NCBI GenBank assembly: GCA_958417695.1
Contig: CATZDQ010000003.1
Coordinates: forward strand, 1 to 22,315
Source of the DNA: an uncultured Clostridiaceae bacterium
GTDB lineage: Bacteria; Bacillota; Clostridia; TANB77; CAG-508
DNA: 22,315 nt
Reading direction: 5' to 3'
Of the stretch, positions 1-5,940 are shown piece by piece. The notes below the pieces were generated by a model. The model saw only the letters and a program-made list of their open reading frames with translations. It was not told the origin of the DNA and made no database searches. A program made the translations under genes and the position numbers. How positions within the stretch are numbered: the stretch's first letter is position 1; the number at the start of each line of letters is the position of its first letter.

Positions 1-512
1 GTGGTATCTGTCAATTATCTTCGACTTTATATAATACGGTATTATATGCTAATTTAGAAATTGTGAGTAGAACCAATCATAGGTTTTTAACCTCTTATGT
101 ACCAACAGGAAGAGATGCAACGGTCTCATGGGGAACCATAGACTTTAAATTTAAGAATACAAGAAATTATCCTATTAAAATTGTTTCATCTGTAAAAAAT
201 GGTGTGGTTAAAATTGGTATTTATGGAATTCAAGAAGAAAAAGAATATCAAGTAACCATTCAAAGTACAGTAACAGAAACAATTCCATATACTACAAATT
301 ATATAGAAGATGATACTTTAGAAAAAGGAACACAAATGATTGAACAAAATGGAGCTAATGGAGCTAAAAGTATAACTTATAAAATTGTTACGTATAATGG
401 AATAGAGATTTCTAGGACAGTACTATCAAATGATACCTATAGTCCATTAGAAAAAATTATTAGGAAAGGTACGAAGGAAGATAAACCAGTTGTAGAAAAT
501 ACCATACATTAA
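1..512 (+). CDS. VanW-family protein, 3' part only (5' end outside window)
   Basis: The reading frame is open from the window edge (first full codon at position 3) to a TAA at 510-512, so this is the C-terminal part of a longer gene. It begins GICQLSSTLYNTVL, which matches the conserved GGGICQLSSTLYNAVL-type core of the VanW family. This is followed by RTNHRF, YVPTGRDATV and a beta-rich tail (DFKFKNTRNYPIKI). The GTG at 63 is an internal Val codon, not a start. VanW-like proteins are typically anchored, exported proteins of Gram-positive bacteria. Despite the name, the family is not by itself a vancomycin-resistance determinant and its biochemical role is not established. Upstream domains (a membrane anchor and peptidoglycan-binding-like repeats are common in the family) would lie outside the window. 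A terminator follows immediately. Confidence 0.9.
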   Translation, partial: GICQLSSTLYNTVLYANLEIVSRTNHRFLTSYVPTGRDATVSWGTIDFKFKNTRNYPIKIVSSVKNGVVKIGIYGIQEEKEYQVTIQSTVTETIPYTTNYIEDDTLEKGTQMIEQNGANGAKSITYKIVTYNGIEISRTVLSNDTYSPLEKIIRKGTKEDKPVVENTIH

Positions 513-515
513 AAC

Positions 516-543
516 AAAGAAGCTATTTTTATAGCTTCTTTTT
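516..543 (+). terminator. Intrinsic terminator of the VanW-family gene
   Basis: A perfect 8-bp stem GAAGCTAT / ATAGCTTC (519-526 with 531-538) has a TTTT loop and is followed by a T-run. It starts 4 nt after the stop codon. Confidence 0.85.
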
Positions 544-567
544 CTGAATGAAAAGAGTGGAAAGCTA

Positions 568-596
568 TTGACAAGCCATGTTATCCGTATTATAAT
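568..596 (+). promoter_or_regulatory. Sigma-A promoter of tRNA-Lys
   Basis: TTGACA (568-573), a 17-nt spacer and TATAAT (591-596): both boxes match the consensus exactly at optimal spacing. It lies 21 nt upstream of the mature tRNA 5' end. It is the best promoter in the window, as expected for a stable RNA. Confidence 0.9.
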
Positions 597-617
597 AATA
601 AAAGTTTCAAAAAATAT

Positions 618-693
618 GCACCACTAGCTCAGTTGGTAGAGCAGCTGACTCTTAATCAGAAGGTCCGGGGTTCGACCCCCCGGTGGTGCACCA
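618..693 (+). tRNA. tRNA-Lys (anticodon CUU), CCA encoded
   Basis: A 76-nt cloverleaf. Acceptor GCACCAC (618-624) pairs with GTGGTGC (683-689); the discriminator is A690 and CCA is encoded at 691-693. D stem GCTC/GAGC. Anticodon loop CTCTTAA with anticodon CTT at 651-653. T stem CGGGG/CCCCG with loop TTCGACC. The outermost pair of the anticodon stem (G27, A43) is a mismatch; the other four pairs are canonical. The CUU isoacceptor reads AAG lysine codons. Confidence 0.95.
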
Positions 694-698
694 AAAGG

Positions 699-722
699 GT
701 ACTTTTAAAGTACTTTTTTTTT
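699..722 (+). terminator. Terminator of tRNA-Lys
   Basis: Stem GTACTT / AAGTAC (699-704 with 708-713), 3-nt loop, then nine T residues (714-722). It starts 6 nt after the CCA end. Confidence 0.85.
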
Positions 723-750
723 GGAAAAAATGAAAAATAGGAGAAAATAA

Positions 751-1434
751 ATGTATGATATAGAAAAGTATGTATTACTATTTTTTATATATGCCTTTTT
801 GGGATGGATTATGGAAGTCATAGGAAAGTTAATCCAGCAGAAAAAATTTATTAATAGGGGATTTTTAATAGGTCCTTATTGTCCCATATATGGTCATGGA
901 GCTATTTTAATAACAATTCTGTTAAGTCGATATAAAGCCAATCCATTTATTTTATTTTTTATGGCAATTTTGATTTGTTCTATATTAGAGTATGCTACTA
1001 GTTATTTTATGGAAAAAATATTTCATGCACGCTGGTGGGATTATAGTCAATATAAGTTTAATATAAATGGTAGAATTTGTTTAAGGACAATGATTCCATT
1101 TGGTATATTAGGCTGTTTCATAATTTATATTTCAAATCCTTTGTTTTTAGAAATAATAGAAAAAATACCCCAAAGCATATTGCTTGTTTTATGCATATTT
1201 TTGGTAAGTATTTTTATAATAGACAATCTTATATCTTTTAACATCATTCGTAATGTTCAAACAACTGGAAAAAAGATAAAAGATAATACAGAAGAAATTA
1301 CTCAAAAGGTAAAAGAAATATTAATAAAACGTTCTATTTTACATAGACGATTAATACAAGCATTTCCCAATATGAAAATAAGAATAAAACAAAAGATTAA
1401 ACAAAGAAATAATAGAAAAGAGAATCAGACATAA
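751..1434 (+). CDS. CmpB-type (ABC_trans_CmpB) multi-pass membrane protein
   Basis: A 227-aa integral membrane protein of the family annotated as putative ABC-transporter type IV permease (CmpB). Visible family features are an N-terminal helix with the motif FLGWIMEV, then RGFLIGPYCPIYGHGA near residues 36-51. Three or four further hydrophobic segments follow (about 62-82, 112-130 and 140-163), with an acidic/aromatic motif EYATSYFMEKIFHARWWDYS between them. The C-terminal 60 residues are very basic and probably cytoplasmic. No ATPase gene adjoins it, so transport activity is not supported by context and the substrate is unknown. AGGAG at 739-743 sets the ATG at 751. The gene lies behind the tRNA-Lys terminator with no convincing promoter of its own, so readthrough or a weak promoter is possible. 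Confidence 0.8.
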   Translation: MYDIEKYVLLFFIYAFLGWIMEVIGKLIQQKKFINRGFLIGPYCPIYGHGAILITILLSRYKANPFILFFMAILICSILEYATSYFMEKIFHARWWDYSQYKFNINGRICLRTMIPFGILGCFIIYISNPLFLEIIEKIPQSILLVLCIFLVSIFIIDNLISFNIIRNVQTTGKKIKDNTEEITQKVKEILIKRSILHRRLIQAFPNMKIRIKQKIKQRNNRKENQT

Positions 1435-1473
1435 AAAATTAGTGGGGAGGAAATAATATATTTCCTCCCCACT
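1433..1473 (-). terminator. Strong GC-rich hairpin terminator, reading to the left
   Basis: A perfect 15-bp inverted repeat (1441-1455 with 1459-1473) has a 3-nt loop. The arms carry the core GTGGGGAGG. On the - strand it is followed by AATTTTTT (complement of 1433-1440), which fits an intrinsic terminator for the small - strand gene at 1496-1774. On the + strand there is no T-run, though the hairpin could still protect the 3' end of the permease mRNA. Confidence 0.8.
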
Positions 1474-1495
1474 ATGCTGAAAAGCTACATTTCAT

Positions 1496-1774
1496 TTAGG
1501 AAAACAGATGATTTAAGAAGTCTGCAAAATCCGGAATATCCCGCTGTCTGCAAGAATGCTCATTCGTATCCTCATCAACGTGAATCCCCATCAGATTCAT
1601 CAGGCTGAGAACTTTCATAAGCACTTCTTCATCGCAATTTACAAAAACGAAATGTCCATGAATGTGGTCGGGTGTTAAATCTACCCGTGCAATCTGTTCA
1701 TTCCTTTTAGTAAAAATACGTAAGGAAGGAACTTCATCCATTTTTGTGCGTAACTTTACAATAAATTCACCCAT
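1496..1774 (-). CDS. Small orphan protein of unknown function, compositionally foreign
   Basis: I do not recognise this protein. An upstream in-frame ATG at 1789 would give 97 aa. The second ATG at 1774 is preferred (92 aa, starting MGEFIVKLRTKMDEV) because GAGGT lies 6 nt before it on the - strand. It has no signal peptide or TM segment. Features include an early basic stretch, a His-rich motif DHIHGHF near residues 36-42 and a Cys/His pair EHSC near residues 73-76 (92-aa numbering). It looks like a small globular cytosolic alpha/beta protein. Hand counts give about 40-43% GC against roughly 28-30% around it, with non-local codon choices. Together with its own GC-rich terminator this suggests horizontal acquisition. 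It is transcribed divergently from the CorA-type gene across a dyad-rich intergenic region. Confidence 0.7.
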   Translation of the reverse strand: MGEFIVKLRTKMDEVPSLRIFTKRNEQIARVDLTPDHIHGHFVFVNCDEEVLMKVLSLMNLMGIHVDEDTNEHSCRQRDIPDFADFLNHLFS

Positions 1775-1818
1775 AGCTTTACCTCGCATGGTTTCTCGTC
1801 AATAAGACGGCAACAAAG

Positions 1819-1903
1819 TTTATGTAACTAATTCTAGTATACATAAATTAAGATAAAAAGAGAATAAAATGAAAAACAATGAATAGTATATAAGTTACAT
1901 AAA
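1819..1903. promoter_or_regulatory. Dyad repeats in the divergent intergenic region (possible operator)
   Basis: TTTATGTAACT at 1819-1829 is repeated in perfect inverted form as AGTTACATAAA at 1893-1903. A nearer inverted half-site TACATAAA lies at 1840-1847, giving TTTATGTA-N13-TACATAAA. A possible -10 (TATACT on the - strand) for the 1496-1774 gene falls inside the inner dyad. This is consistent with a DNA-binding regulator, but no regulator gene is adjacent. Confidence 0.4.
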
Positions 1904-1947
1904 ATGAAATAAGAAAAACTTTTATACAGTTAAAAAAGCTATAAGTA

Positions 1948-1976
1948 TTGCATTATATAGGAAATAGGCATATAAT
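1948..1976 (+). promoter_or_regulatory. Promoter of the CorA-type gene
   Basis: TTGCAT (1948-1953), 17-nt spacer, TATAAT (1971-1976), 30 nt upstream of the start codon. Confidence 0.75.
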
Positions 1977-2006
1977 AAAAAGACGAAGAAAAAAGGGGTG
2001 AATCAA

Positions 2007-2957
2007 ATGTTAAAAATGTATAATACAGATATGCAAACAAATATAACAGAAGAAACAAAGGAATTTAAAAGAGGAAATTGGATTAATTTGGTTGCCCCGA
2101 CTGAAAATGAGATAAAAAAAGTATGTGAAAATGTCCATATGCAAGAAGATTTTATTAGATATGCTTTAGATTTTGAAGAAAAAGCTAGAATTGATATAGA
2201 AGAAGATGACCAAACCGTTTTATTTATTGTAGATGTACCATTTATTGAAAAAGAAAATGAAAATGAAGAATACTCTACGATGCCATTGGGAATGATTGTT
2301 GTAAGAGATGATTATTTTATAACGGTATCTTTGAAAAAAAGTAAAATTATAGAAGATTTAGAAAAAATTAGATTAAAGACAATTTGTACTTATAAGAAAA
2401 GTCGATTATTATTACAAATTTTTTATAAAAATGCATCTGAATATTTAAAGTATTTAAAAAGAATTAACAAAGAAACAGAAATAGCAGAAAGTGTTTTAAA
2501 AACATCTTTAAAAAATAAAGAACTTTTAAAAATGTTAAGTTTAGAAAAAAGTTTAGTTTATTTTACAACTTCTCTAAAATCAAATGAAGTGGTTATGGAG
2601 AAAACGTTAAGAGGAAAAACGATAAAATTATATGAAGAAGATGAAGATATTCTAGAAGATGCCATTATAGAAAATAAACAAGCTATAGAAATGGCAAAAA
2701 TTTATAGTGATATCTTAAATGGAACTATGGATGCTTACGCATCTATCATTTCTAACAATTTAAATGGTGTTATGAAATTTTTAACTTCCATTACGATTAT
2801 TTTAGCAATTCCTACCATGATTGCTAGTTATTGGGGAATGAATGTAAGAGTACCATTACAAGATAATCCATTAGGATTTATAATCGTAGTTGCTTTTTCT
2901 ATTATCCTTGGCATAATAGCAATGTTATGGCTAAAAAGAAAAGATATGTTAGATTAA
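2007..2957 (+). CDS. CorA-family divalent cation (probably Mg2+) transporter
   Basis: A 316-aa CorA-type channel protein. A large soluble, acidic, helical N-terminal domain (about 1-250) is followed by two C-terminal TM helices (about 255-274 and 286-308). Between them is the family signature GMN at residues 277-279, in the context YWGMNVRVP, and the protein ends in a short basic tail. CorA proteins form pentamers that take up Mg2+ (some move Co2+, Ni2+ or Zn2+); the substrate here is inferred from family membership. A GTG at 1998 is in frame but lies inside the Shine-Dalgarno sequence (AAGGGGTG), so the ATG at 2007 is chosen, with 6-nt spacing. It has its own promoter. No terminator is visible after the stop, so the DUF378 gene 83 nt downstream may be cotranscribed. 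Confidence 0.9.
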   Translation: MLKMYNTDMQTNITEETKEFKRGNWINLVAPTENEIKKVCENVHMQEDFIRYALDFEEKARIDIEEDDQTVLFIVDVPFIEKENENEEYSTMPLGMIVVRDDYFITVSLKKSKIIEDLEKIRLKTICTYKKSRLLLQIFYKNASEYLKYLKRINKETEIAESVLKTSLKNKELLKMLSLEKSLVYFTTSLKSNEVVMEKTLRGKTIKLYEEDEDILEDAIIENKQAIEMAKIYSDILNGTMDAYASIISNNLNGVMKFLTSITIILAIPTMIASYWGMNVRVPLQDNPLGFIIVVAFSIILGIIAMLWLKRKDMLD

Positions 2958-3040
2958 AAAGAAAAAATGAATAATATCTCTAAAACTGCATACACTAAAA
3001 ATGGATAAAAAACAATAGGAAAAGAAAGGGATGTTAGCAT

Positions 3041-3232
3041 ATGAAAATTATAGATAAAATCGCCTTAGTACTAGTAATCATAGGTGCTATTAATTGGGGA
3101 TTAATCGGTATATTTAATTTTAACTTAGTTTCAACTATCTTTGGAGATATGACAATTATTAGTAGAATTATATATACATTGGTTGGAATCTCTGGTTTAT
3201 GGGCAATTAAATTATTATTTGATAAAGATTAA
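3041..3232 (+). CDS. DUF378-family small membrane protein
   Basis: A 63-aa protein with two TM helices (about 5-26 and 38-58). It carries the family-typical sequence IGAINWGLIGIFNFNLV and a second half RIIYTLVGISGLWAI, matching DUF378 (YuzA-like) proteins. The function of the family is unknown. A GAAAGGG site lies about 10 nt before the ATG. It follows the CorA gene by 83 nt with no terminator between them and is closed by a clear terminator, suggesting a two-gene unit. Confidence 0.85.
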   Translation: MKIIDKIALVLVIIGAINWGLIGIFNFNLVSTIFGDMTIISRIIYTLVGISGLWAIKLLFDKD

Positions 3233-3236
3233 GAAG

Positions 3237-3270
3237 AAATGTGATGAATTTTCATCACATTTTTCTTTTT
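3237..3270 (+). terminator. Terminator after the DUF378 gene
   Basis: An 11-bp stem AAATGTGATGA / TCATCACATTT (3237-3247 with 3252-3262), 4-nt loop, then TTCTTTTT. It begins 4 nt after the stop codon. Confidence 0.85.
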
Positions 3271-3282
3271 CCTTAGGGAGAC

Positions 3283-3311
3283 TTGAAAAAAGCACTAAAA
3301 TCTTGTATAAT
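3283..3311 (+). promoter_or_regulatory. Promoter of the ABC-F gene
   Basis: TTGAAA (3283-3288), 17-nt spacer, TATAAT (3306-3311), 30 nt before the ATG at 3342. It rules out the longer in-frame start at 3183, which lies upstream of the promoter and inside the previous gene. Confidence 0.8.
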
Positions 3312-3341
3312 GGCAAAAGCAAACTGAAGGAGGAAGAAAAA

Positions 3342-4922
3342 ATGTTAAATGCAATCGGTGTAACGATTCGTTTTGGAAAAAGAACGTTATTTGAAGATGT
3401 CAATATAAAATTTAATAAAGGTTCTTGTTATGGAATTATTGGTGCTAATGGTGCAGGAAAATCTACCTTTTTGAAAGTACTTTCAGGAGAAATTGAACCT
3501 AGTAAAGGCGAAGTAACTATGGAAAAAGGAGAAAGACTTTCTGTTTTGAAGCAAGACCACTTTGCATTTGAAGAATATACGGTATTAGATACAGTTATTA
3601 TGGGAAATGAACAATTATATAAAATCATGAAGGAAAAAGAAGCCATTTATAGCAAACCAGACTTTAATGAAGAAGATGGTATGAAGGCTGCAAAATTAGA
3701 AGAAAAATTTGCTGAATTAGATGGTTGGAATGCAGAATCTGATGCTGCTGTTTTATTAAATGACTTAGGGATTCCAGCAGAAAATCATTATAAATACATG
3801 CATGAATTAGAAGCAAAAGAAAAGGTAAAAGTTTTATTAGCACAAGCTTTATTTGGAAATCCAGATATTTTATTATTGGACGAACCAACCAATGACTTAG
3901 ATTTAAAAACGATTAATTGGTTAGAAGAATTTTTAATTAATTTTGAAAATACAGTAATTGTTGTATCTCATGACCGTTATTTCTTAAATAAAGTATGTAC
4001 CAATATTGCAGACGTAGATTTTGGACAAATTAAGGTATATCCAGGTAACTATGATTTCTGGTATGAATCTAGTCAATTATTACAAAAACAAATGAGAGAA
4101 GCCAATAAGAAAAAAGAAGAAAAAATAAAAGAATTACAAGCTTTTATTGCTAGATTTAGTGCGAATGCTTCTAAATCTAAACAAGCAACTTCTAGAAAAA
4201 AATCTTTAGAAAAAATAGAATTAGAAGATATAAAACCATCTAATAGACGTTACCCATATATTGACTTTAAACCTGATAGAGAACCAGGAAAAGAAATTCT
4301 AAAAGTAAAACATATTTCTAAAACAATCAATGGAGAAAAATTATTAGATGACGTCTCATTTGTAGTAAAACCAGGTGATAAAATCGCATTTTTAGCGGAT
4401 AATGAAAATGCTAAAACCGTATTATTCCAAATAATAGCTGGAGAAATAGAACCAGATGGGGGAGAAATTGAATGGGGAACAACCATTACCAATAACTATT
4501 TTCCTAAGGATAATAACTATTTATTTGAAGAAGATATGACATTAACAGATTGGTTAAGACAATATTCCAAAGATCCAGATGAAACCTATGTAAGAAGCTT
4601 TTTAGGTAGAATGCTATTTTCAGGAGAGGAAGCTTTAAAATATGTAAAAGTTCTTTCAGGAGGAGAAAAAGTAAGGTGTGTACTATCTAAAATGATGCTT
4701 TCTGGTGCGAATTTATTAATTATGGATGAACCCACAAACCATCTAGATATGGAAAGTATAACAGCTTTAAATGAAGGAATGACAAAGTTTAAGGGAAATA
4801 TTTTATTTACTTCACATGACCACCAATTAACTCAAACGGTTGCTAATCGAATAATAGATATTCAATTAGATAAAGTAATCGATAAAGAAGTAACGTATAA
4901 TGAATATTTAGGAATTGAATAA
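3342..4922 (+). CDS. ybiT: ABC-F family ATPase, YbiT-like
   Basis: A 526-aa soluble protein with two nucleotide-binding domains and no membrane domain, as in ABC-F translation factors that bind the ribosomal E site and relieve stalling. NBD1 has Walker A GANGAGKS (34-41), Walker B ILLLDEP (176-182) and SHDRYFL (209-215). A charged helical linker (about 240-300) contains FIARFSANASKSKQA. NBD2 has the signature LSGGEK (438-443), Walker B LLIMDEP (458-464) and SHDHQL. Two sites are degenerate: the NBD1 signature is LEAKEKVKV instead of LSGGxK, and the NBD2 P-loop is ADNENAKT (352-359), lacking the glycines. As I recall, similar degeneration occurs in YbiT-like members, so it is not evidence of a pseudogene. 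GGAGG lies upstream of the ATG. Antibiotic resistance is not implied. The ybiT label is by family similarity. Confidence 0.88.
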   Translation: MLNAIGVTIRFGKRTLFEDVNIKFNKGSCYGIIGANGAGKSTFLKVLSGEIEPSKGEVTMEKGERLSVLKQDHFAFEEYTVLDTVIMGNEQLYKIMKEKEAIYSKPDFNEEDGMKAAKLEEKFAELDGWNAESDAAVLLNDLGIPAENHYKYMHELEAKEKVKVLLAQALFGNPDILLLDEPTNDLDLKTINWLEEFLINFENTVIVVSHDRYFLNKVCTNIADVDFGQIKVYPGNYDFWYESSQLLQKQMREANKKKEEKIKELQAFIARFSANASKSKQATSRKKSLEKIELEDIKPSNRRYPYIDFKPDREPGKEILKVKHISKTINGEKLLDDVSFVVKPGDKIAFLADNENAKTVLFQIIAGEIEPDGGEIEWGTTITNNYFPKDNNYLFEEDMTLTDWLRQYSKDPDETYVRSFLGRMLFSGEEALKYVKVLSGGEKVRCVLSKMMLSGANLLIMDEPTNHLDMESITALNEGMTKFKGNILFTSHDHQLTQTVANRIIDIQLDKVIDKEVTYNEYLGIE

Positions 4923-4926
4923 TAAG

Positions 4927-4965
4927 AAAAATACATTGTACAGTTAATAGTACAATGTATTTTTA
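4927..4965 (+). terminator. Terminator of the ABC-F gene
   Basis: A 14-bp stem AAAATACATTGTAC / GTACAATGTATTTT (4928-4941 with 4950-4963), 8-nt loop, ending in T residues. Confidence 0.85.
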
Positions 4966-5252
4966 TACAAATAAAATATAAATAATAATATATTAATAAT
5001 AAAATAAATAGAAAATAGAATTAATAACAATATTTATCTTTAAAATATAAGTAAGATTAATCAATATCATGATAAAATATAGAATTTTATTTTTATACAA
5101 AATAAAATGTAAATAAAAAAGTATTTAAATAAATAATAAAAATAAAATAAAAATTTAGATATTAAATTGATAAAAATATTTATTCTTATAATTTAAAAAT
5201 AATAGGAAATACTATAAAAAAGATAATTTAAAAACAAAAAAGGAAGAGAAAA
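4966..5252. repeat. Extremely AT-rich intergenic stretch with an imperfect direct repeat
   Basis: No gene is visible. The sequence is nearly all A and T. A 26-27 nt sequence beginning TTTTTATACAA occurs at 4960-4985 and again at 5090-5116, with one inserted A and one A-to-G change. The second copy overlaps a perfect 10-bp AT-only inverted repeat (ATTTTATTTT at 5084-5093, AAAATAAAAT at 5099-5108). No promoter with good spacing was found for the acetyltransferase gene, although several TATAAT-like words occur. Confidence 0.6.
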
Positions 5253-5822
5253 ATGTTAGAAGAGATATCTTTAGAAAAAGCAAAACAAATTTATAAAGAA
5301 CATATAAAAAAAGATTTTGCTAGTAATGAAATAAAGCCATATTGGCTATATAAGAAATTATTAAAAGAAAAAACAGATAAATTTTATATCTATAAAGAAG
5401 AAACAATAGAAAAGGGATATATCATCTGTTCAAGTGAAAAAGAGTATGTATTAATTACCCATTTAGCCGTTTTTAAAGAGTACAGAGGAAGTGGTATTGG
5501 AACTAAAATGATACAAGCTTTAAAAAATCAATTTTTGAAAGATAAGGCCTGGATTGTAGAAGTTGAAACAGAAAAACAAGCACATAATGAAGAAGATATG
5601 ATAAATATTAAAAGAAGAATTCATTTTTATGAGAAATTAGGCTTTTGTAAATATCCAGAAATTAAATATGATTTATTTGGTAGTTCTTACTATATATTTG
5701 CGTTATACCCAGATAATCAAAATATATTAGAAGCAAAAGAGGTAGCAGATATTTTAAGAAAAATTTATAATCATAAAAAAGTTCCAGAAAAATATTTGAA
5801 AATAAGTTTAGAAAAACAATAG
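5253..5822 (+). CDS. GNAT-family N-acetyltransferase
   Basis: A 189-aa protein with the GNAT fold. The acetyl-CoA binding motif A is visible as LITHLAVFKEYRGSGIGTKMI, with the pyrophosphate-binding RGSGIG at 78-83. Later come RRIHFYEKLGF, the typical beta6-beta7 motif, and YYIFALYPD. It would transfer an acetyl group from acetyl-CoA to an amine; the acceptor (antibiotic, polyamine, protein N-terminus or small amine) cannot be deduced. The C-terminal 35 residues form a charged helix beyond the usual fold. AAGGAAGAG before the ATG supports this start. It stands alone after a long AT-rich gap and ends at a terminator that also overlaps the promoter of the next gene. Confidence 0.85.
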   Translation: MLEEISLEKAKQIYKEHIKKDFASNEIKPYWLYKKLLKEKTDKFYIYKEETIEKGYIICSSEKEYVLITHLAVFKEYRGSGIGTKMIQALKNQFLKDKAWIVEVETEKQAHNEEDMINIKRRIHFYEKLGFCKYPEIKYDLFGSSYYIFALYPDNQNILEAKEVADILRKIYNHKKVPEKYLKISLEKQ

Positions 5823-5850
5823 ATAAAAAAGTAAAGAAAAATAGAATACC

Positions 5851-5881
5851 TTGTCAAAGAGCCTACCTAATCTGTTATAAT
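5851..5881 (+). promoter_or_regulatory. Extended -10 promoter of tex
   Basis: TTGTCA (5851-5856), 19-nt spacer and an extended -10 TGTTATAAT (5873-5881). The wide spacing is compensated by the TGn element. The -10 box lies in the loop region of the terminator hairpin at 5864-5898. Confidence 0.65.
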
Positions 5882-5904
5882 AATACACAGATTGGGTATT
5901 TTTT
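5864..5904 (+). terminator. Terminator of the acetyltransferase gene, overlapping the tex promoter
   Basis: TACCTAATCTGT (5864-5875) pairs with ACAGATTGGGTA (5887-5898), including one G-T wobble, around an 11-nt loop. It is followed by a T-run (5899-5904). Confidence 0.75.
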
Positions 5905-5940
5905 GTGGATACCACACAAGAAAAAAGGAAGGAAATGAAC

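Noticed and set aside
63..512. Complete 149-aa gene starting at GTG 63
   Set aside because: The frame is open to the window edge and the conserved VanW core GICQLSSTLYN lies upstream, so this is the tail of a longer gene.
3183..3341. N-terminal extension of the ABC-F protein
   Set aside because: It overlaps the DUF378 gene, its terminator and the ABC-F promoter; the ATG at 3342 has a GGAGG site.
5905..5940. GTG start for Tex at 5905
   Set aside because: It falls immediately after the T-run of the preceding terminator and adds residues not seen at Tex N-termini.
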